Assembly (NCBI GenBank): GCA_944326245.1
Contig: CALVDF010000011.1
Coordinates: 1-64,000, forward strand
DNA length: 64,000 nucleotides
Source: an uncultured Bacteroidales bacterium
GTDB taxonomy: Bacteria; Bacteroidota; Bacteroidia; Bacteroidales; UBA932
Direction of reading: 5' to 3'
This document shows positions 17,684 through 27,461 of this stretch, piece by piece. Below the pieces are notes generated by a model, which worked only from the letters and a program-made list of their open reading frames with translations, searched no databases and was not told where the DNA came from. Positions within the stretch are counted from its first letter, which is position 1. Each line of letters opens with the position of its first letter. A program made the position numbers and the translations under genes.

Positions 17684-17863
17684 AATATTTTGCGGGGGGC
17701 GTTGCAGGGAAAATGGATATTGATTGTCAGTAGGTTATAAAAAACCTTGCCCCAAACGCAGGTTTGAAACGCGCGTTTGGGGCAAAATGCTTTGCCATAA
17801 TACTGTAATGGCTTGTAAATCAGGCGTGTTTAAAAACGGCCTGCCCCGGGAGAAATAAATTTC
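17684..17863. repeat. REP-like palindromic element, copy 2 (downstream of infB)
   Basis: A ~180-bp relative of the element at 8424-8604, in the same orientation. Its 39-bp core (17747-17785) has the same 12-bp arms. It equals the reverse complement of the copy 1 core with one mismatch, so the asymmetric centre is flipped between copies. The flanking blocks TTGATTGTCAGT, TGTAAATCAG and TGCCCC keep identical spacing. The left end (AATATTTTGCGGGGGGC) and right end (GCCCCGGGAGAAATAAATT) form imperfect terminal inverted repeats. It starts 6 nt beyond the infB stop. Read on the minus strand, the hairpin is followed by GGTTTTTT, so this copy could also terminate the rimP-nusA-infB transcript. Confidence 0.78.
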
Positions 17864-17868
17864 TCATC

Positions 17869-20817
17869 CTAGAGCTTGCGCTTGACTTCCACGATCTGGT
17901 AGGCTTCTATGGTGTCCCCTACCTTGATGTCATTGTAGCCGTCTATGTTGAGACCGCAGTCCAGACCGGCAGCCACTTCCTTGACGTCATCCTTGAAACG
18001 CTTGAGGGAGCCGAGTGAGCCGGTGTAGACGACGATGCCGTCGCGGATTACACGTACCTTGGAGTTGCGCGTGATCTTGCCTTCCTTGACCATACATCCG
18101 GCAATGGTGCCGACCTTGGATATCTTGAAGGTCTCGCGTACCTCGGCTGTAGCTGTGACTTCCTCTTTCTCTTCAGGGGCAAGCATACCTTCGATACCGC
18201 TCTTGACTTCGTTGATGGCATCGTAGATGACTGAGTAGAGTCGTATTTCGATACCCTCTTTCTCGGCCAGCTTGCGGGCATTGGCCGAAGGTCTTACCTG
18301 GAAGCCTATGATGATGGCGTTGGAGGCTGCGGCCAGCAGTACGTCGGATTCTGAGATGGCTCCTACTGCCTTGTGGATGACGTCCACATGGATTTCGTCT
18401 GTAGAGAGCTTGATCAGCGAGTCGGAGAGGGCCTCTATCGAACCGTCCACGTCTCCTTTGACTATTATGTTGAGCTCCTGGAAGTTGCCTATGGCTATGC
18501 GGCGTCCGATCTCTTCCAGGGTGATGTGCTTCTGGGTCCTGAGTCCCTGGATGCGGAGCAGCTGCTCGCGTTTGTTGGCGAGGTCTTTGGCTTCACGTTC
18601 GTCTTCCATGACATTGAATACCTCACCGGCTGTCGGGGCTCCGTTGAGTCCGAGTACGGATACAGGGGTCGAGGGATCCGCCTCATCGACTTTCTGGCCG
18701 CGCTCGTTGAACATGGCCTTTACCCTGCCGTAGAAGCTGCCGCTGAGCATGATGTCTCCCACATGGAGAGTTCCGTTCTGCACCAGGACTGTAGCCAGGA
18801 AGCCGCGTCCCTTGTCCAGGGATGACTCGATGACTGTACCTTTCGCAAGACGTTTGGGGTTGGCCTTGAGTTCCAGCAGGTCGGCCTCCAGCAGTACCTT
18901 TTCGAGGAGTTTGTCCACGTTCGTACCTTTCTTTGCCGATATTTCCTGGCACTGGTATTTGCCGCCCCAGTCCTCTACGAGGATGTTCATGTTGGCAAGC
19001 TGTTCGCGGATGCGGTCAGGGTTGGCGCCCGGCTTGTCTATCTTGTTGATGGCAAATATCATGGGGACACCTGCCGCCTGTGCATGGTTGATGGCCTCTA
19101 TGGTCTGCGGCATGATTGCGTCGTCGGCTGCCACTATGATGATGACCAGGTCGGTGATCTTGGCTCCTCTGGCACGCATGGCGGTAAACGCTTCGTGTCC
19201 AGGAGTATCGAGGAAGGTGATGCGCCTTCCGTCGGCCAGCTTGACGTTGTATGCACCGATGTGCTGGGTGATGCCTCCGGCCTCTCCTGCTATGACGTTG
19301 GATTTGCGGATGTAGTCCAGCAGTGATGTCTTTCCGTGGTCGACGTGGCCCATGACTGTGATGATGGGAGGACGCTCCACGAGGTCTTCCGGATCGTCGG
19401 CTTCATCGTGGATTTCTTCTTCTTCGTCGGCTGTGACGAACTGGATCTCATAGCCGAACTCTTCGGCTACCAGTACCAGGGCATCGGCATCCAGACGCTG
19501 GTTGATGGATACCATCAGTCCCAGGTTCATGCAGGCTTCGATGACCTTGGTCACCGGGATGTTCATCATCACGGCCAGGTCGTTGACGGTGACGAATTCC
19601 GTCATCTTCAGGATTTTGCTTTCGAGCTGCTCCATCTCGCGGGCTTCTTCCATCTTCTGGGAGATCATCTCGCGCTTCTCTCTCTTGTGTTTGGAGCTCT
19701 TGGTCTTGCCTTTACCCTCGGTCATGCGGGCGTAGGTCTCCTTGATCTGTTTCTGGATCAGGTCCTCGTCTATCTCCACACGTACGGGTTTTGGTTTCTC
19801 CTTGTTGCGGTTTTTCTTGTTGCGTGAGGCATCGTCCTTCTTGCCTCCGCGGTTTTTCTGTCCTCCTCCCTGGTCTGCCTTGGTGATGTCGACCTTTTCA
19901 CTTTTGGTGATGCGCTCGCGCTTGCGGTGGGAGCTTTTGTCGGAAGGGCTGTGCTTCTTCTCGAATGCTGACAGATCTATCTTTCCGCTGATGACCGGTC
20001 CGGCCAGCTTCTCCACTCTGGTCTCTATGTGCTCTACCTCTTTCCTGGGCTCTTCCTTGTGTTCCTGCTGTACGGCCGGTTTTGCCGTCTGTACTGCAGG
20101 AGCTGGCTGGGCCGGCTTGGCGGCCGGTTTCTGGCCGGAGGTGTTTGCTACCTTTTCCGGTTTTCTGCCGGAATCATGGGAGGGTTTCCTGTCGAGATCT
20201 ATCTTGCCCAGTATCTTGAGGCCTCCCTGGTGTTCCTGATGGTGCGCTGTGTCGGTCCCCGGAGTCTTGTGTACTTCAGGGGCAGCAGGGGAATTGTCTG
20301 CCGCAACTGCAGGAGCGGGGGCAGGTTCAGGCTTGCCTGCCGGCTCTGCCGGTTCGTTCCCGGCCGCCGCGTTGTCCATGGGTTCTTCGTGATTCAGGAC
20401 AGGCTCTGCAGCCGGTTTGTGATCGGGAGTTGTTTCAGGGTTGTCGGGCTTATCTGTCTGATCGGGACTTTCGGTACTCTTCTCCGTATTGGCGGGCTCG
20501 GGTGTGGAGGGATGACCGATGGTCGTCGTCTTGATGATAACCTCATCTCCGAACGGCTCTTCCTCAGGTTCCTGCCTGGAACTTTCCCTTTTGGTTATTT
20601 CCTTGACCTTGATTGATATCTTCTTTGATTCTTCTTTGATCAGCTGTTCCTTGGCGTATTCCTTTTTCACCAGTTCATATTCTTCCCCACTGATCTGCGC
20701 GCCAGGGTTGGCTTCCACTTCGAAGCCTTTCCTGCTGAGGAATTCCACAAGGGTTCCTAACCCTATGTTGAACTCTTTAAGTACTTTGTTGATTCTGATT
20801 TTTTCTTGTCCCGCCAT
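17869..20817 (-). CDS. infB: translation initiation factor IF-2
   Basis: 982 aa. The N-terminus has the short IF2_N fold ([22 protein letters not shown]). A long Pro/Ala/Lys/Glu-rich linker runs to ~residue 340, then a second IF2_N unit (~400-480) and the G domain: [13 protein letters not shown] (G1), DTPGHEAF (G3), NKIDKP (G4). Domains II-IV follow and end in the usual [14 protein letters not shown] segment. The GTPase brings fMet-tRNA to the 30S subunit and promotes subunit joining. It is the last gene of rimP-nusA-infB, 34 nt after nusA. Confidence 0.97.
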   Translation of the reverse strand: MAGQEKIRINKVLKEFNIGLGTLVEFLSRKGFEVEANPGAQISGEEYELVKKEYAKEQLIKEESKKISIKVKEITKRESSRQEPEEEPFGDEVIIKTTTIGHPSTPEPANTEKSTESPDQTDKPDNPETTPDHKPAAEPVLNHEEPMDNAAAGNEPAEPAGKPEPAPAPAVAADNSPAAPEVHKTPGTDTAHHQEHQGGLKILGKIDLDRKPSHDSGRKPEKVANTSGQKPAAKPAQPAPAVQTAKPAVQQEHKEEPRKEVEHIETRVEKLAGPVISGKIDLSAFEKKHSPSDKSSHRKRERITKSEKVDITKADQGGGQKNRGGKKDDASRNKKNRNKEKPKPVRVEIDEDLIQKQIKETYARMTEGKGKTKSSKHKREKREMISQKMEEAREMEQLESKILKMTEFVTVNDLAVMMNIPVTKVIEACMNLGLMVSINQRLDADALVLVAEEFGYEIQFVTADEEEEIHDEADDPEDLVERPPIITVMGHVDHGKTSLLDYIRKSNVIAGEAGGITQHIGAYNVKLADGRRITFLDTPGHEAFTAMRARGAKITDLVIIIVAADDAIMPQTIEAINHAQAAGVPMIFAINKIDKPGANPDRIREQLANMNILVEDWGGKYQCQEISAKKGTNVDKLLEKVLLEADLLELKANPKRLAKGTVIESSLDKGRGFLATVLVQNGTLHVGDIMLSGSFYGRVKAMFNERGQKVDEADPSTPVSVLGLNGAPTAGEVFNVMEDEREAKDLANKREQLLRIQGLRTQKHITLEEIGRRIAIGNFQELNIIVKGDVDGSIEALSDSLIKLSTDEIHVDVIHKAVGAISESDVLLAAASNAIIIGFQVRPSANARKLAEKEGIEIRLYSVIYDAINEVKSGIEGMLAPEEKEEVTATAEVRETFKISKVGTIAGCMVKEGKITRNSKVRVIRDGIVVYTGSLGSLKRFKDDVKEVAAGLDCGLNIDGYNDIKVGDTIEAYQIVEVKRKL

Positions 20818-20851
20818 ATATTGTCTGTTTAGTTGGTAACTCTTTTATCGA

Positions 20852-22084
20852 TTATTCGAACTCCGCACGGAGTATCTTCTGAACTTCCTGTACAGTCTCT
20901 TCCTCAAGGTCCGCCCTGTGGCAGATCTCGTCTACAGGAAGAGCCAGTACACTCTTGGCAGTATCGCATCCGATACCCTTGAGGGCATCGATGATCCACT
21001 GTTCGATCTCGTCGTTGAATTCGTCGAGCATTACGTCCTCGTCGTCTTCTCCGGCCTCGCTTTCGCGGAATACGTCTATCTCGTAGCCTGCCAGCTGGCC
21101 TGCCAGCTTGATGTTGCTTCCGCCTTTGCCTATTGCAAGGGATACTTCGGAAGGACTAAGGTTGACGCGTATGTGCTTGGTCTCCTCGTCGATGGACATC
21201 GAGGATATCTTTGCAGGACTCAGGGCCCTCTGGATGAGCAGCTGGGTATTTGATGTCCAGTTGATGATGTCGATGTTCTCGTTGCGGAGTTCGCGTACGA
21301 TGCTGTGGATCCTGGAACCTTTGACTCCGACGCATGCTCCTACCGGATCGATACGTTCGTCATAGGACTCAACGGCCACCTTTGCCCTGTCGCCGGGTAT
21401 GCGCACTACTTTCTTGATAGTGATAAGACCATCGAAGATTTCCGGCACTTCCTGCTCGAAGAGCCTCTCAAGGAATGCAGGGGATGTCCTGGACAGGGTG
21501 ATTACCGGGGAGTTGTTCCTCATTTCCACATTTTCGATGACGGCCTTGACCGTTTCACCTTTCTTGAAGTAGTCCGAGGGGATCTGCTCCGATTTGGGGA
21601 GCACCAGCTCGTTGCCGTCCTCGTCCATGACGAGTACTTCCTTTTTCCATACCTGGTATACCTCACCTACGAGTATCTCGTGGATGCGGTCCTTGTACTT
21701 GTTGTAGAGATTGGCCTTTTCGATGTCTGCGATACGGCCCTGAAGGTTCTGCCTGAGGTTGAGGATGCCTCTGCGGCCGAAGTCGGAGAGCTTTACCTCC
21801 TCAGGGAAGTCCTCGCCCACCTCGTAGGAAGGGTCGATTTTGTGCACGTCCTCGAGGGATATCTGCGTGTTGGGGTCCTCGACCTTCTCCACTACCTCAC
21901 GGTTCCTCCATATCTCAAGGTCTCCCTTGTCGATATTGATGATGATGTCGAAATTGTCGGCTGAGCCGTACATTTTTTCCAGCTGGGTGCGGAAGATGTT
22001 TTCCAGCACGCTCATCATGGTAGGTCTGTCGATGTTCTTAAGTTCCTTGAACTCGGCAAACGTACTGATCAGGTTTACTTCCAT
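20852..22084 (-). CDS. nusA: transcription termination/antitermination factor NusA
   Basis: 410 aa from the ATG at 22084 (MEVNLISTFAEFKELKNIDR); the frame extends upstream to 22141 but that stretch is low-complexity Asn/Thr and lies in the gap after rimP. An N-terminal RNA polymerase-binding domain is followed by the S1 domain (VGEVYQVWKKEVLVMDEDGN) and two KH domains (VGACVGVKGSRIHSIVREL and LAIGKGGSNIKLAGQLAGY). It ends without the E. coli AR repeats, normal for Bacteroidetes. It controls pausing, termination and coupling. It is translated just downstream of the shortened rimP. Confidence 0.96.
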   Translation of the reverse strand: MEVNLISTFAEFKELKNIDRPTMMSVLENIFRTQLEKMYGSADNFDIIINIDKGDLEIWRNREVVEKVEDPNTQISLEDVHKIDPSYEVGEDFPEEVKLSDFGRRGILNLRQNLQGRIADIEKANLYNKYKDRIHEILVGEVYQVWKKEVLVMDEDGNELVLPKSEQIPSDYFKKGETVKAVIENVEMRNNSPVITLSRTSPAFLERLFEQEVPEIFDGLITIKKVVRIPGDRAKVAVESYDERIDPVGACVGVKGSRIHSIVRELRNENIDIINWTSNTQLLIQRALSPAKISSMSIDEETKHIRVNLSPSEVSLAIGKGGSNIKLAGQLAGYEIDVFRESEAGEDDEDVMLDEFNDEIEQWIIDALKGIGCDTAKSVLALPVDEICHRADLEEETVQEVQKILRAEFE

Positions 22085-22106
22085 GTCGGTATATTTGATT
22101 TTATTA

Positions 22107-22373
22107 TTATTGTTCGTCGTCGTCATCTGCAATGCTGTCATCCGGATCTCCGGCGGAACTTACCATCAGGGAGAAATCCTCTTTGTCCCTGTCCAGACGG
22201 GCCTCGATCCAGCGGCTCAGTGCCACGCAGTCGTCGATGCATGCCGGGCGGCCTGATGTGCGGAAGAACACTTTGATATTGTTGGCCTTGTTGACTTTTA
22301 TGTCGACAAGAGTGAGGTTGTGTTCTTCCATGTACGGGGCTGTAATCTGTTCTATTGTTTGCTTTTCAATCAT
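22107..22373 (-). CDS. rimP: RimP-like ribosome maturation factor lacking the C-terminal domain
   Basis: Only 88 aa, against about 150 for normal RimP. Residues 1-70 match the RimP N-terminal domain: LVDIKV, the FRTSGRPACIDDCVALSRWIEARLDRDKEDF helix-strand block and LMVSSAG, equal to the family's EVSSPG. Where the SH3-like C-terminal domain should begin, the protein ends in an acidic tail DPDDSIADDDDEQ and a stop. No continuation exists in another frame before nusA, 22 nt on. RimP assists 30S maturation near S12. The family order rimP-nusA-infB is kept, so identity is secure, but activity without the second domain is uncertain. Confidence 0.8.
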   Translation of the reverse strand: MIEKQTIEQITAPYMEEHNLTLVDIKVNKANNIKVFFRTSGRPACIDDCVALSRWIEARLDRDKEDFSLMVSSAGDPDDSIADDDDEQ

Positions 22374-22407
22374 ACGGATGTGTTTTTACGTGAGTTGCAG
22401 ATAAAAC

Positions 22408-22430
22408 GAAAGGGACTCGCCGTCCCTTTC
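22408..22430 (-). promoter_or_regulatory. leader hairpin in the rimP-nusA-infB 5' UTR
   Basis: Within the ~68-nt leader the minus strand can form a 9-bp perfect stem, GAAAGGGAC/GTCCCTTTC, around GGCGA, followed by GTTTTATC. It starts about 10 nt after the predicted transcription start. It may be a weak attenuator or a stability element; E. coli autoregulates this operon at its leader. Confidence 0.45.
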
Positions 22431-22446
22431 CTCTTCCAAATCCGCA

Positions 22447-22478
22447 CAAAAGTAAGGGTTTTGTGTATAAATTCCAAA
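22447..22478 (-). promoter_or_regulatory. promoter of rimP-nusA-infB
   Basis: On the minus strand TTTG (22478-22475), exactly 20 nt, then TACTTTTG (22454-22447), a perfect consensus. Start expected near 22441. The lpxD gene is divergent; its best plus-strand box is TTTCTTTG at 22488-22495. Confidence 0.8.
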
Positions 22479-22515
22479 AAAAATTGTTTTCTTTGCGTCT
22501 GAATTTTTTCCCCAT

Positions 22516-23517
22516 ATGGAGATAAGTGCAAAAGTCATAGCAGAGCATCTAGGCGGTGAGATCGTCGGCGACCCTGAGGCAAAGGCGTCGTCCGTAGCCC
22601 GTATTGAGTCCGGCAGGCCCGGAACCCTATGCTTTCTGGCAAACCCCAAGTACGAACATTATCTGTATACCTGCAAGGCAAGTATAATCCTTATAAACAA
22701 GACTTTCGAACCCAGGGAAGCTGTGTCGGCCACCCTTGTGAAGGTGGACAATGCCTATGAGGCAGTGGCATCGCTCCTCGATCTGCTCAATGCCCTCAAA
22801 TCCGAAAGGCGCAGGGGCAGGGCATTTTCGTCCCGTGTCGCCTGGACGGCTAAGCTGGGCAAAGGGGTCTATGTCGGAGCCATGGCGTATATCGGAAAGA
22901 AGAGCAGGATAGGCAAAGGCTCTCAGATATATCCGCAGGTATATATTGGTGACGGTGTCACGGTAGGTGAAAACTGCATCATCTATCCGGGAGTGAAGGT
23001 CTACAAGGGCTGCCGGATAGGCAACAACTGCATCATCCACGCCGGAGCGGTGATAGGGTCGGACGGTTTCGGATTTGCCCCGACGGCGGACGGCTCGTAC
23101 AAGAAGATACCGCAGACCGGCATTGTCACCATAGAAGATGACTGCGAGATAGGGGCCAATACGGTCATTGACCGTTCTACAATGGGTACTACGCTGATTG
23201 AGAAGGGGGTCAAGCTTGACAACCTCATTCAGGTAGCGCATAATGTCACGATCGGCTCCAATACGGTGATAGCTGCCCAGACCGGCATTGCAGGTTCGAC
23301 CAAGATCGGCCGTTCGTGCATGATCGGCGGCCAGGTAGGATTTGCAGGGCATATCCATGTTGCTGACAAGGCGATGATCGGGGCCCAGGCAGGGATTATG
23401 GCCGATGTCAAGGAGGAAGGGGCGACCCTGATGGGCAGTCCCGCCATAGGGCACAAGGAGTATATGAGGGCCTATGCGGTATTCCGCCGCAACGGCAGGG
23501 GGAGTAAGAACCAATAG
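22516..23517 (+). CDS. lpxD: UDP-3-O-acylglucosamine N-acyltransferase
   Basis: 333 aa. The N-terminal uridine-binding domain (~1-100: [18 protein letters not shown], then [15 protein letters not shown]) precedes a left-handed beta helix of hexapeptide repeats and a C-terminal helix. [14 protein letters not shown] carries the catalytic histidine at about residue 242, matching His239 of the E. coli enzyme. It adds the second 3-hydroxyacyl chain from acyl-ACP in lipid A synthesis. First gene of lpxD-lpxC-lpxA, only 8 nt before lpxC. Confidence 0.96.
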   Translation: MEISAKVIAEHLGGEIVGDPEAKASSVARIESGRPGTLCFLANPKYEHYLYTCKASIILINKTFEPREAVSATLVKVDNAYEAVASLLDLLNALKSERRRGRAFSSRVAWTAKLGKGVYVGAMAYIGKKSRIGKGSQIYPQVYIGDGVTVGENCIIYPGVKVYKGCRIGNNCIIHAGAVIGSDGFGFAPTADGSYKKIPQTGIVTIEDDCEIGANTVIDRSTMGTTLIEKGVKLDNLIQVAHNVTIGSNTVIAAQTGIAGSTKIGRSCMIGGQVGFAGHIHVADKAMIGAQAGIMADVKEEGATLMGSPAIGHKEYMRAYAVFRRNGRGSKNQ

Positions 23518-23525
23518 GAAAAGTT

Positions 23526-24443
23526 ATGACGGACAATCAGAAAACACTCAAGAAAGAATATATATTCGAAGGGAAAGGACTTCATTCAGGATTGAAGGTA
23601 AAAATGACGGTAGCTCCGGCGCCTGCCGGTACAGGCATAAGGTTTGTCAGGGAGGACCTGGGACCGGATGCTGTAATCGAGGCGTTGGCCGATTATGTAA
23701 CCACGACCCAGAGAGGAACCACTCTGGAAAAGGGTGAGGTCCGCATATCCACGCTGGAACATCTGCTGTCGGCCCTTACAGGTATGGGGGTGGACAATGC
23801 GCTGGTTACGATCAACGCTCCGGAGGTACCTATACTGGACGGCAGTGCACTGCCCTACGTGACGGCCATCGGTGCTGACGGCCTGCTGGACCAGGGGGTC
23901 CCGCGTGCCTATTACGATATACCGGAAACAGTCCATTACAGGGACAGTGAGACGGGTTCGGAAATAACCATCTGTCCGGCGGATGAATTCTCGGCGGATC
24001 TGACCGTGGATTTCAATTCGCACGTGCTGGGAGTCCAGAAGATTCATTTCGACTCCAATACTGATTATGCCTCTGAAGTGGCTCCCTGCCGTACTTTCGT
24101 GTTTTTCCACGAGCTGGAATTCCTTTTCAGGAACAATCTTATCAAGGGAGGGGACCTGGAAAACGCGATAGTCATAGTGGAACGGCCTGTGCAGGAGGAG
24201 ACTCTGGCAAGGATGGCGGCACTTTTCAATGTGGAGAAGGTGGATGTGCTTCCAAGCGGATACCTGGACAATGTGAAGCTGCATTTCCCGGATGAGTGCG
24301 GACGGCACAAGATGCTGGACCTGATAGGGGACCTGACTCTTGTGGGTGCCCGCATAAAGGGCAGGGTAGTGGCGGACAAGTCCGGCCACAGGATCAACAC
24401 TACGGTGGCACGGATTGTGAGAGAGATGATGAAGAAACAATAA
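23526..24443 (+). CDS. lpxC: UDP-3-O-acyl-N-acetylglucosamine deacetylase, not fused to FabZ
   Basis: 305 aa, the same length as the E. coli enzyme. Zinc ligands are in place: His79 in STLEHLLSAL, and His261/Asp265 in RHKMLDLIGD. The general acid/base region is KSGHRIN with His288. It catalyses the committed step of lipid A synthesis in the cytoplasm. Most Bacteroidetes carry LpxC fused to a FabZ dehydratase (about 460 aa). Here the reading frame ends after the LpxC domain and lpxA begins 19 nt later, so FabZ must be encoded elsewhere. Confidence 0.96.
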   Translation: MTDNQKTLKKEYIFEGKGLHSGLKVKMTVAPAPAGTGIRFVREDLGPDAVIEALADYVTTTQRGTTLEKGEVRISTLEHLLSALTGMGVDNALVTINAPEVPILDGSALPYVTAIGADGLLDQGVPRAYYDIPETVHYRDSETGSEITICPADEFSADLTVDFNSHVLGVQKIHFDSNTDYASEVAPCRTFVFFHELEFLFRNNLIKGGDLENAIVIVERPVQEETLARMAALFNVEKVDVLPSGYLDNVKLHFPDECGRHKMLDLIGDLTLVGARIKGRVVADKSGHRINTTVARIVREMMKKQ

Positions 24444-24462
24444 ACCAATAGATGATAAAGAG

Positions 24463-25254
24463 ATGCAATTTTCAGCTGTAAACCCGAATGCTAAGATAGC
24501 CGCTAATGTGGAAATAGGCCCTTTCAGCTATATCGCTGAAAACGTGGAGATAGGCGAGGGCTGTGTTATCGGCCCCCATGTGACTATCCTGGACTATGTG
24601 AAAATAGGTAAAAACTGCAGGATATTCCCTGGTGCGGTAATCGGGGCAATCCCCCAGGACATGAAGTTTGCCGGGGAGATAAGCCGTGTGGAGATAGGGG
24701 ACAATACCGTGATACGCGAGTGTGCTACCATCAACCGCGGTACCGCTGCAAGCGGCAAAATGCTTACCAAAATAGGAGACAACTGCCTCATCATGTCTTA
24801 TGCGCACGTGGCGCATGACTGCCATATCGGCAATCATGTGATCCAGACCAGTTATGTAGGACTGGCCGGTGAGACAGACGTGGATGACTGGGCCATTCTT
24901 GGTGGCGGGTCCATGGCTCACCAGTTTACCCATATCGGAATGCACGTAATGATCCAGGGCGGCTCGCTTATCGGCAAAGATGTTCCACCTTATGCTCTTG
25001 CAGGACGCAATCCGTTGTCATTCTGCGGACTCAACAATGTGGGACTCCGCCGTCGCGGATTTACCAACGAGCAGATAGACCGTATCCGTGAGATTTACAG
25101 AATAATATACAACAGCGGACTCAACCGCAGCGATGCCTGTCTGGAGGTGGAGCGTGAGGTGCCCCCCTGCATTGAAAGGGACAACATCCTCAACTTCATC
25201 CGTGCGTCCAAGAGGGGTATTATCAAATTCTCAGACCTCTCGGCTGATGAATAG
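24463..25254 (+). CDS. lpxA: acyl-ACP:UDP-N-acetylglucosamine O-acyltransferase
   Basis: 263 aa. Hexapeptide repeats run from residue ~10 to 190 and end in the helical C-terminal domain (RRRGFTNEQIDRIREIYRII). SYAHVAHDCHIG places the catalytic histidine at about residue 118 (E. coli His125), with the typical GAIPQDMKF loop and ALAGRNPLSFCGLN turn. It performs the first acylation of lipid A synthesis. Third in the lpx operon. Its last 8 nt overlap the start of the WbqC-like gene. Confidence 0.96.
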   Translation: MQFSAVNPNAKIAANVEIGPFSYIAENVEIGEGCVIGPHVTILDYVKIGKNCRIFPGAVIGAIPQDMKFAGEISRVEIGDNTVIRECATINRGTAASGKMLTKIGDNCLIMSYAHVAHDCHIGNHVIQTSYVGLAGETDVDDWAILGGGSMAHQFTHIGMHVMIQGGSLIGKDVPPYALAGRNPLSFCGLNNVGLRRRGFTNEQIDRIREIYRIIYNSGLNRSDACLEVEREVPPCIERDNILNFIRASKRGIIKFSDLSADE

Positions 25255-25873
25255 CCGGCCTGTCTGCGCTGTCGTTTCTACCGCATATTTCCCGCCTGTC
25301 GAATATTTCATGGCCGCGGCCATGACAGGCCGGATAATGATAGAGGCATGCGAATCTTATGTAAGACAAAGTTACAGGAACCGTTGCAGGATATATGCCT
25401 GCGACGGTATTCTTTCTTTGACCGTACCTGTATCGCTTTCTGGCTCCCGGGACATATCCTGTGCGGAGGTGGACTATTCCAAGTCCTGGCTCCAGCAGCA
25501 TGAAAGAGCCATAATTTCGGCATACCGGACATCAGCCTTCTTCGAGTATTATCAGGATGACATATTTCCCGTATTGGAGGCACGCCATGCAGGCCTGCTG
25601 GAACTCAACACTGCCTTGACCCTACGTCTCATGGAACTTCTTGGTATCCGTTGCGAGGTTTCATTCACTACGGAGTACACACCGTCATACGGTCCCGGGT
25701 TTCTGGATTTGAGGGATAGCCTGCATCCCAAAAAAACGGTCCCTGAAATATTCAGGAACCGTTATAAACCGTATTATCAGGTATTCTCAGACAGATATGG
25801 CTTCATAGCCGGACTGAGTGCCCTCGATCTGCTTTGCAATGAGGGACCTGATGCCTTGACCTATCTTCTTTGA
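25247..25873 (+). CDS. WbqC family protein
   Basis: 208 aa from the ATG at 25247, which overlaps the end of lpxA; the longer frame reads backward into lpxA and is not supported. The N-terminal STAYFPPVEYFMAAAMTG matches the WbqC start (Q/A-Y-x-P-x-x-x-Y). Later blocks QQHERAIISAYRTSAFFEYYQDDI and HPKKTVPEIFRNRYKPYYQVFSDRYGF are also family-like. WbqC proteins are tied to O-antigen and amino-sugar pathways, and the reaction is not well defined. Coupling to lpxA fits an envelope role. Confidence 0.8.
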   Translation: MNSRPVCAVVSTAYFPPVEYFMAAAMTGRIMIEACESYVRQSYRNRCRIYACDGILSLTVPVSLSGSRDISCAEVDYSKSWLQQHERAIISAYRTSAFFEYYQDDIFPVLEARHAGLLELNTALTLRLMELLGIRCEVSFTTEYTPSYGPGFLDLRDSLHPKKTVPEIFRNRYKPYYQVFSDRYGFIAGLSALDLLCNEGPDALTYLL

Positions 25874-25874
25874 A

Positions 25875-27449
25875 TCAGAATCTCCACCCTAGAGTCAGCA
25901 GCAGTTTCCAGTTGAGGTAGTTTTCTGCCGCCATCGGAGGTGTGGCATTGTCGTAGCTGTCGTAGAGATAGAAGGAATTGCCGTTGAAGTTGCACTGCTG
26001 CTGGTATGCCATATCGATGAAAAATCCTCCTGTGGTTCTGAAACCGAGTCCGGCCGAAGCATAGTGCCGGGTGTTGTCGAAATATTTCTCGGACGAACCG
26101 TAGTAGTCATATCCGAGCCGTATGGCAAACTGCTTGAGCGGCCACATCTCTATTCCTGCCCTTATGTTGTCAACAGCCCGGTAGCTTGCTTTCATGAACT
26201 CGTTTTCTGCCTGGAAGTAATTGCGGTTGCCGTCGGAAGATGCCATCCTTATGGCAGAATAGTCAGTCCTTTCGTAGTCTACGCCAATGGCCATGAAACT
26301 GCCGAAGGTGTAGCCTATGCCCAGATTCCATTTGAACGGAGCGGTTACCCTGTAGGAGTTGGCTCCTACAGGTGACTGTACCTTGGCCCTGCCGTATATT
26401 TCGGTGTTGCCGTTCATGCTTTCCTCCCATGTCTCGTTGAGAAACATCCAGTTGGGTGTGGAAATGGAACCGCCGATGGTGAGTCCGGCCACTGGATGAA
26501 CCAGGAATCCTGCGGACAGGTCTACTCCCAGACCTGATGTCGTGAGCCGGTACTCTCGTGTGAAGTCGGTAAATCCCGTGCCTCCGTTGGCTATACTGAA
26601 ATCTGCCGGGTTTACGGCACTTTCAGTGATGGATGTGTAGTCGTACATCCATATGCTCTGGAGAGTAAGACTGACTCCGAAGAAGAAGATGTTGTCTATG
26701 TTGCCGGATGCGTTGATGACGATGTCCTGCACGTATCCTGTCTTTTCCCTGTAGTAGTCCTGAAGCAGGGATCCGGGGATGCCGAATTTGCCGTTTTTGT
26801 CGATGTTTTCAGTCGCTCCGATATAGGTGGTCGGATTTCCGTAGAGTGTGTCTATCATTCCCGTGTTCCAGGCCAGAATCTGGCTCCAGGATGCATTCCC
26901 TCTGTAGAACGGGCGTTCGTCATATCCGTCTTCCATTGTCATCTGGTCACCGGTGATGGCGGGCATTGTCGCTGCCAGGCTGCCGAGGTAGCTGGAACCG
27001 GTCTGGATACCGCTGCCGGAGCTTCGGAATGTGAAGTTGTTGGTCTGGTTGGCGGTGATTGCCAGATTGAAGTTGAGGATGCCGCGGGTACGTCCTGTCT
27101 CGAAGGAGCCTACCCAGCCGATGTTGGAAAGGGCGAACCGGCTTCTGGAGCTGCTGTTGCTGTTCCCCAGAAAAGAGTTGTGGCTCAAGCTGGTGTAGAT
27201 GGAAGGCGTCAATGTGAATTCGGAATAGTAATACAGTCCCGATGCGGCGGGATTGTATGAAAGCGCTCCCAGGTCCCCTCCCAGGGCAGTCATGGCATTG
27301 CCCATTGCCAGGCTGCGTGCAGTACCGTCGTAGTACTGGCTGGAAAGCAGGAGGGAATTGTAGGTATAGGCAGGAGTCAACTGGGCATGGGCCTGAATGA
27401 CTCCTGCTGCCAGGATTACAGTCAATAATATCTTTTTCGACATGTTCAT
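25875..27449 (-). CDS. OmpP1/FadL/TodX-type outer membrane beta-barrel protein
   Basis: 524 aa. A signal peptide (KKILLTVILAAGVIQAHA) is followed by the FadL-like N-terminal hatch region (RSLAMGNAMTALGGDLGALSYNPAASGLY) and many alternating beta strands rich in aromatic residues. It ends in a terminal aromatic strand (LNWKLLLTLGWRF) as needed for Bam insertion. The family carries hydrophobic compounds across the outer membrane; the substrate is unknown. It starts 12 nt after the aromatic-rich lipoprotein gene, so the two form an operon. Its stop is one base from the convergent wbqC stop. Translation could start at either Met1 or Met3. Confidence 0.88.
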   Translation of the reverse strand: MNMSKKILLTVILAAGVIQAHAQLTPAYTYNSLLLSSQYYDGTARSLAMGNAMTALGGDLGALSYNPAASGLYYYSEFTLTPSIYTSLSHNSFLGNSNSSSRSRFALSNIGWVGSFETGRTRGILNFNLAITANQTNNFTFRSSGSGIQTGSSYLGSLAATMPAITGDQMTMEDGYDERPFYRGNASWSQILAWNTGMIDTLYGNPTTYIGATENIDKNGKFGIPGSLLQDYYREKTGYVQDIVINASGNIDNIFFFGVSLTLQSIWMYDYTSITESAVNPADFSIANGGTGFTDFTREYRLTTSGLGVDLSAGFLVHPVAGLTIGGSISTPNWMFLNETWEESMNGNTEIYGRAKVQSPVGANSYRVTAPFKWNLGIGYTFGSFMAIGVDYERTDYSAIRMASSDGNRNYFQAENEFMKASYRAVDNIRAGIEMWPLKQFAIRLGYDYYGSSEKYFDNTRHYASAGLGFRTTGGFFIDMAYQQQCNFNGNSFYLYDSYDNATPPMAAENYLNWKLLLTLGWRF

Positions 27450-27461
27450 GCTGATGGTTTG

